A DNA stretch of 64,000 nt from Oncomelania hupensis (taxonomy: Eukaryota; Mollusca; Gastropoda; Littorinimorpha; Pomatiopsidae), in assembly GCA_036898135.1 (NCBI GenBank), contig JBAHVR010000302.1, positions 224,001 through 288,000 on the forward strand, in the 5' to 3' direction. This document shows positions 63,948 to 64,000 of the stretch, in pieces. Position 1 is the first letter of the stretch. Each line of letters opens with the position of its first letter. The position numbers were made by a program, and so were the translations under genes. The notes below the pieces were generated by a model, which was given only the letters and a program-made list of their open reading frames with translations, did no database searches and was not told the DNA's origin.

Positions 63948-64000
63948 AATACAGCAGGTTTTATTTTTTTAATTTTTTTTATTTACCTTATTGTCCCTTT

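Overview
This window is eukaryotic DNA made almost entirely of transposable elements. The diversity of element types fits a marine invertebrate: non-LTR retrotransposons of several clades, a Penelope-like element, solo LTRs, Tc1 and hAT transposons, SINEs and Helitron-like ends. Several dispersed families resemble ones I associate with molluscs. The mollusc assignment is inference; the metazoan, repeat-dense, AT-rich character is visible. No bacterial-style operon, tRNA gene or complete rRNA gene was found. The only candidate piece of a host gene is a 78-bp internal exon on the minus strand at 22,150-22,227.

Layout. 1-12,440: an RNase H-bearing I-like LINE on the plus strand, cut apart by an L1/Tx1-like LINE (615-6,289, with a 12-bp target duplication), by SINE and retroposon sequence that replaced the RT core, and by solo LTRs (7,655-9,106 and 10,519-12,015, each with a 5-bp duplication). 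12,440-20,250: SINE and LTR pieces, then RTE fragments on the minus strand. A solo LTR lies in the first RTE piece, and a TA-flanked Tc1 element (14,398-18,737) lies beside it. The Tc1 holds a hAT (14,438-17,160), which itself holds two small TIR elements. 20,500-22,100: end of an L1-like LINE. 22,490-29,880: a CR1/L2-like LINE on the minus strand broken by one stop codon, with a second LINE inserted that keeps a long uninterrupted EN-RT frame (26,108-28,891).

29,880-36,100: microsatellites, a striking palindrome array (32,270-32,770), a degenerate tandem repeat and a Helitron-like element. 36,300-39,190: two LINE 3' parts with a second-family solo LTR and a retroposon inserted. 39,200-42,590: a Penelope-like element with RT, a Gln-rich linker and a GIY-YIG domain, itself interrupted by a LINE fragment. 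43,570-45,830: RTE end, a full-length retroposon R, (GA)n tracts and a LINE fragment with a snap-back inversion. 45,830-50,740: L1-like LINE-C (minus) whose long ORF begins with an Asp-rich minisatellite-coded region. 50,789-54,890: LINE-D (plus) split by a retroposon. 55,690-60,760: RNase H LINE fragments, LINE-E (minus), a second Helitron-like end and a hAT remnant. 59,375-61,998: a DNA transposon with perfect 22-bp TIRs that contains an RNase H LINE and, within that, a chimeric tRNA/5S SINE. 62,000-64,000: low-complexity DNA, a LINE scrap and a hAT deletion derivative.

The genes do not form a host pathway. They are parts of selfish elements, mostly broken, and their nesting gives relative ages. 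Many ORF breaks sit in homopolymer runs, so some elements may be more intact than the sequence suggests. Family names rest on remembered conserved motifs, because no database search was possible.
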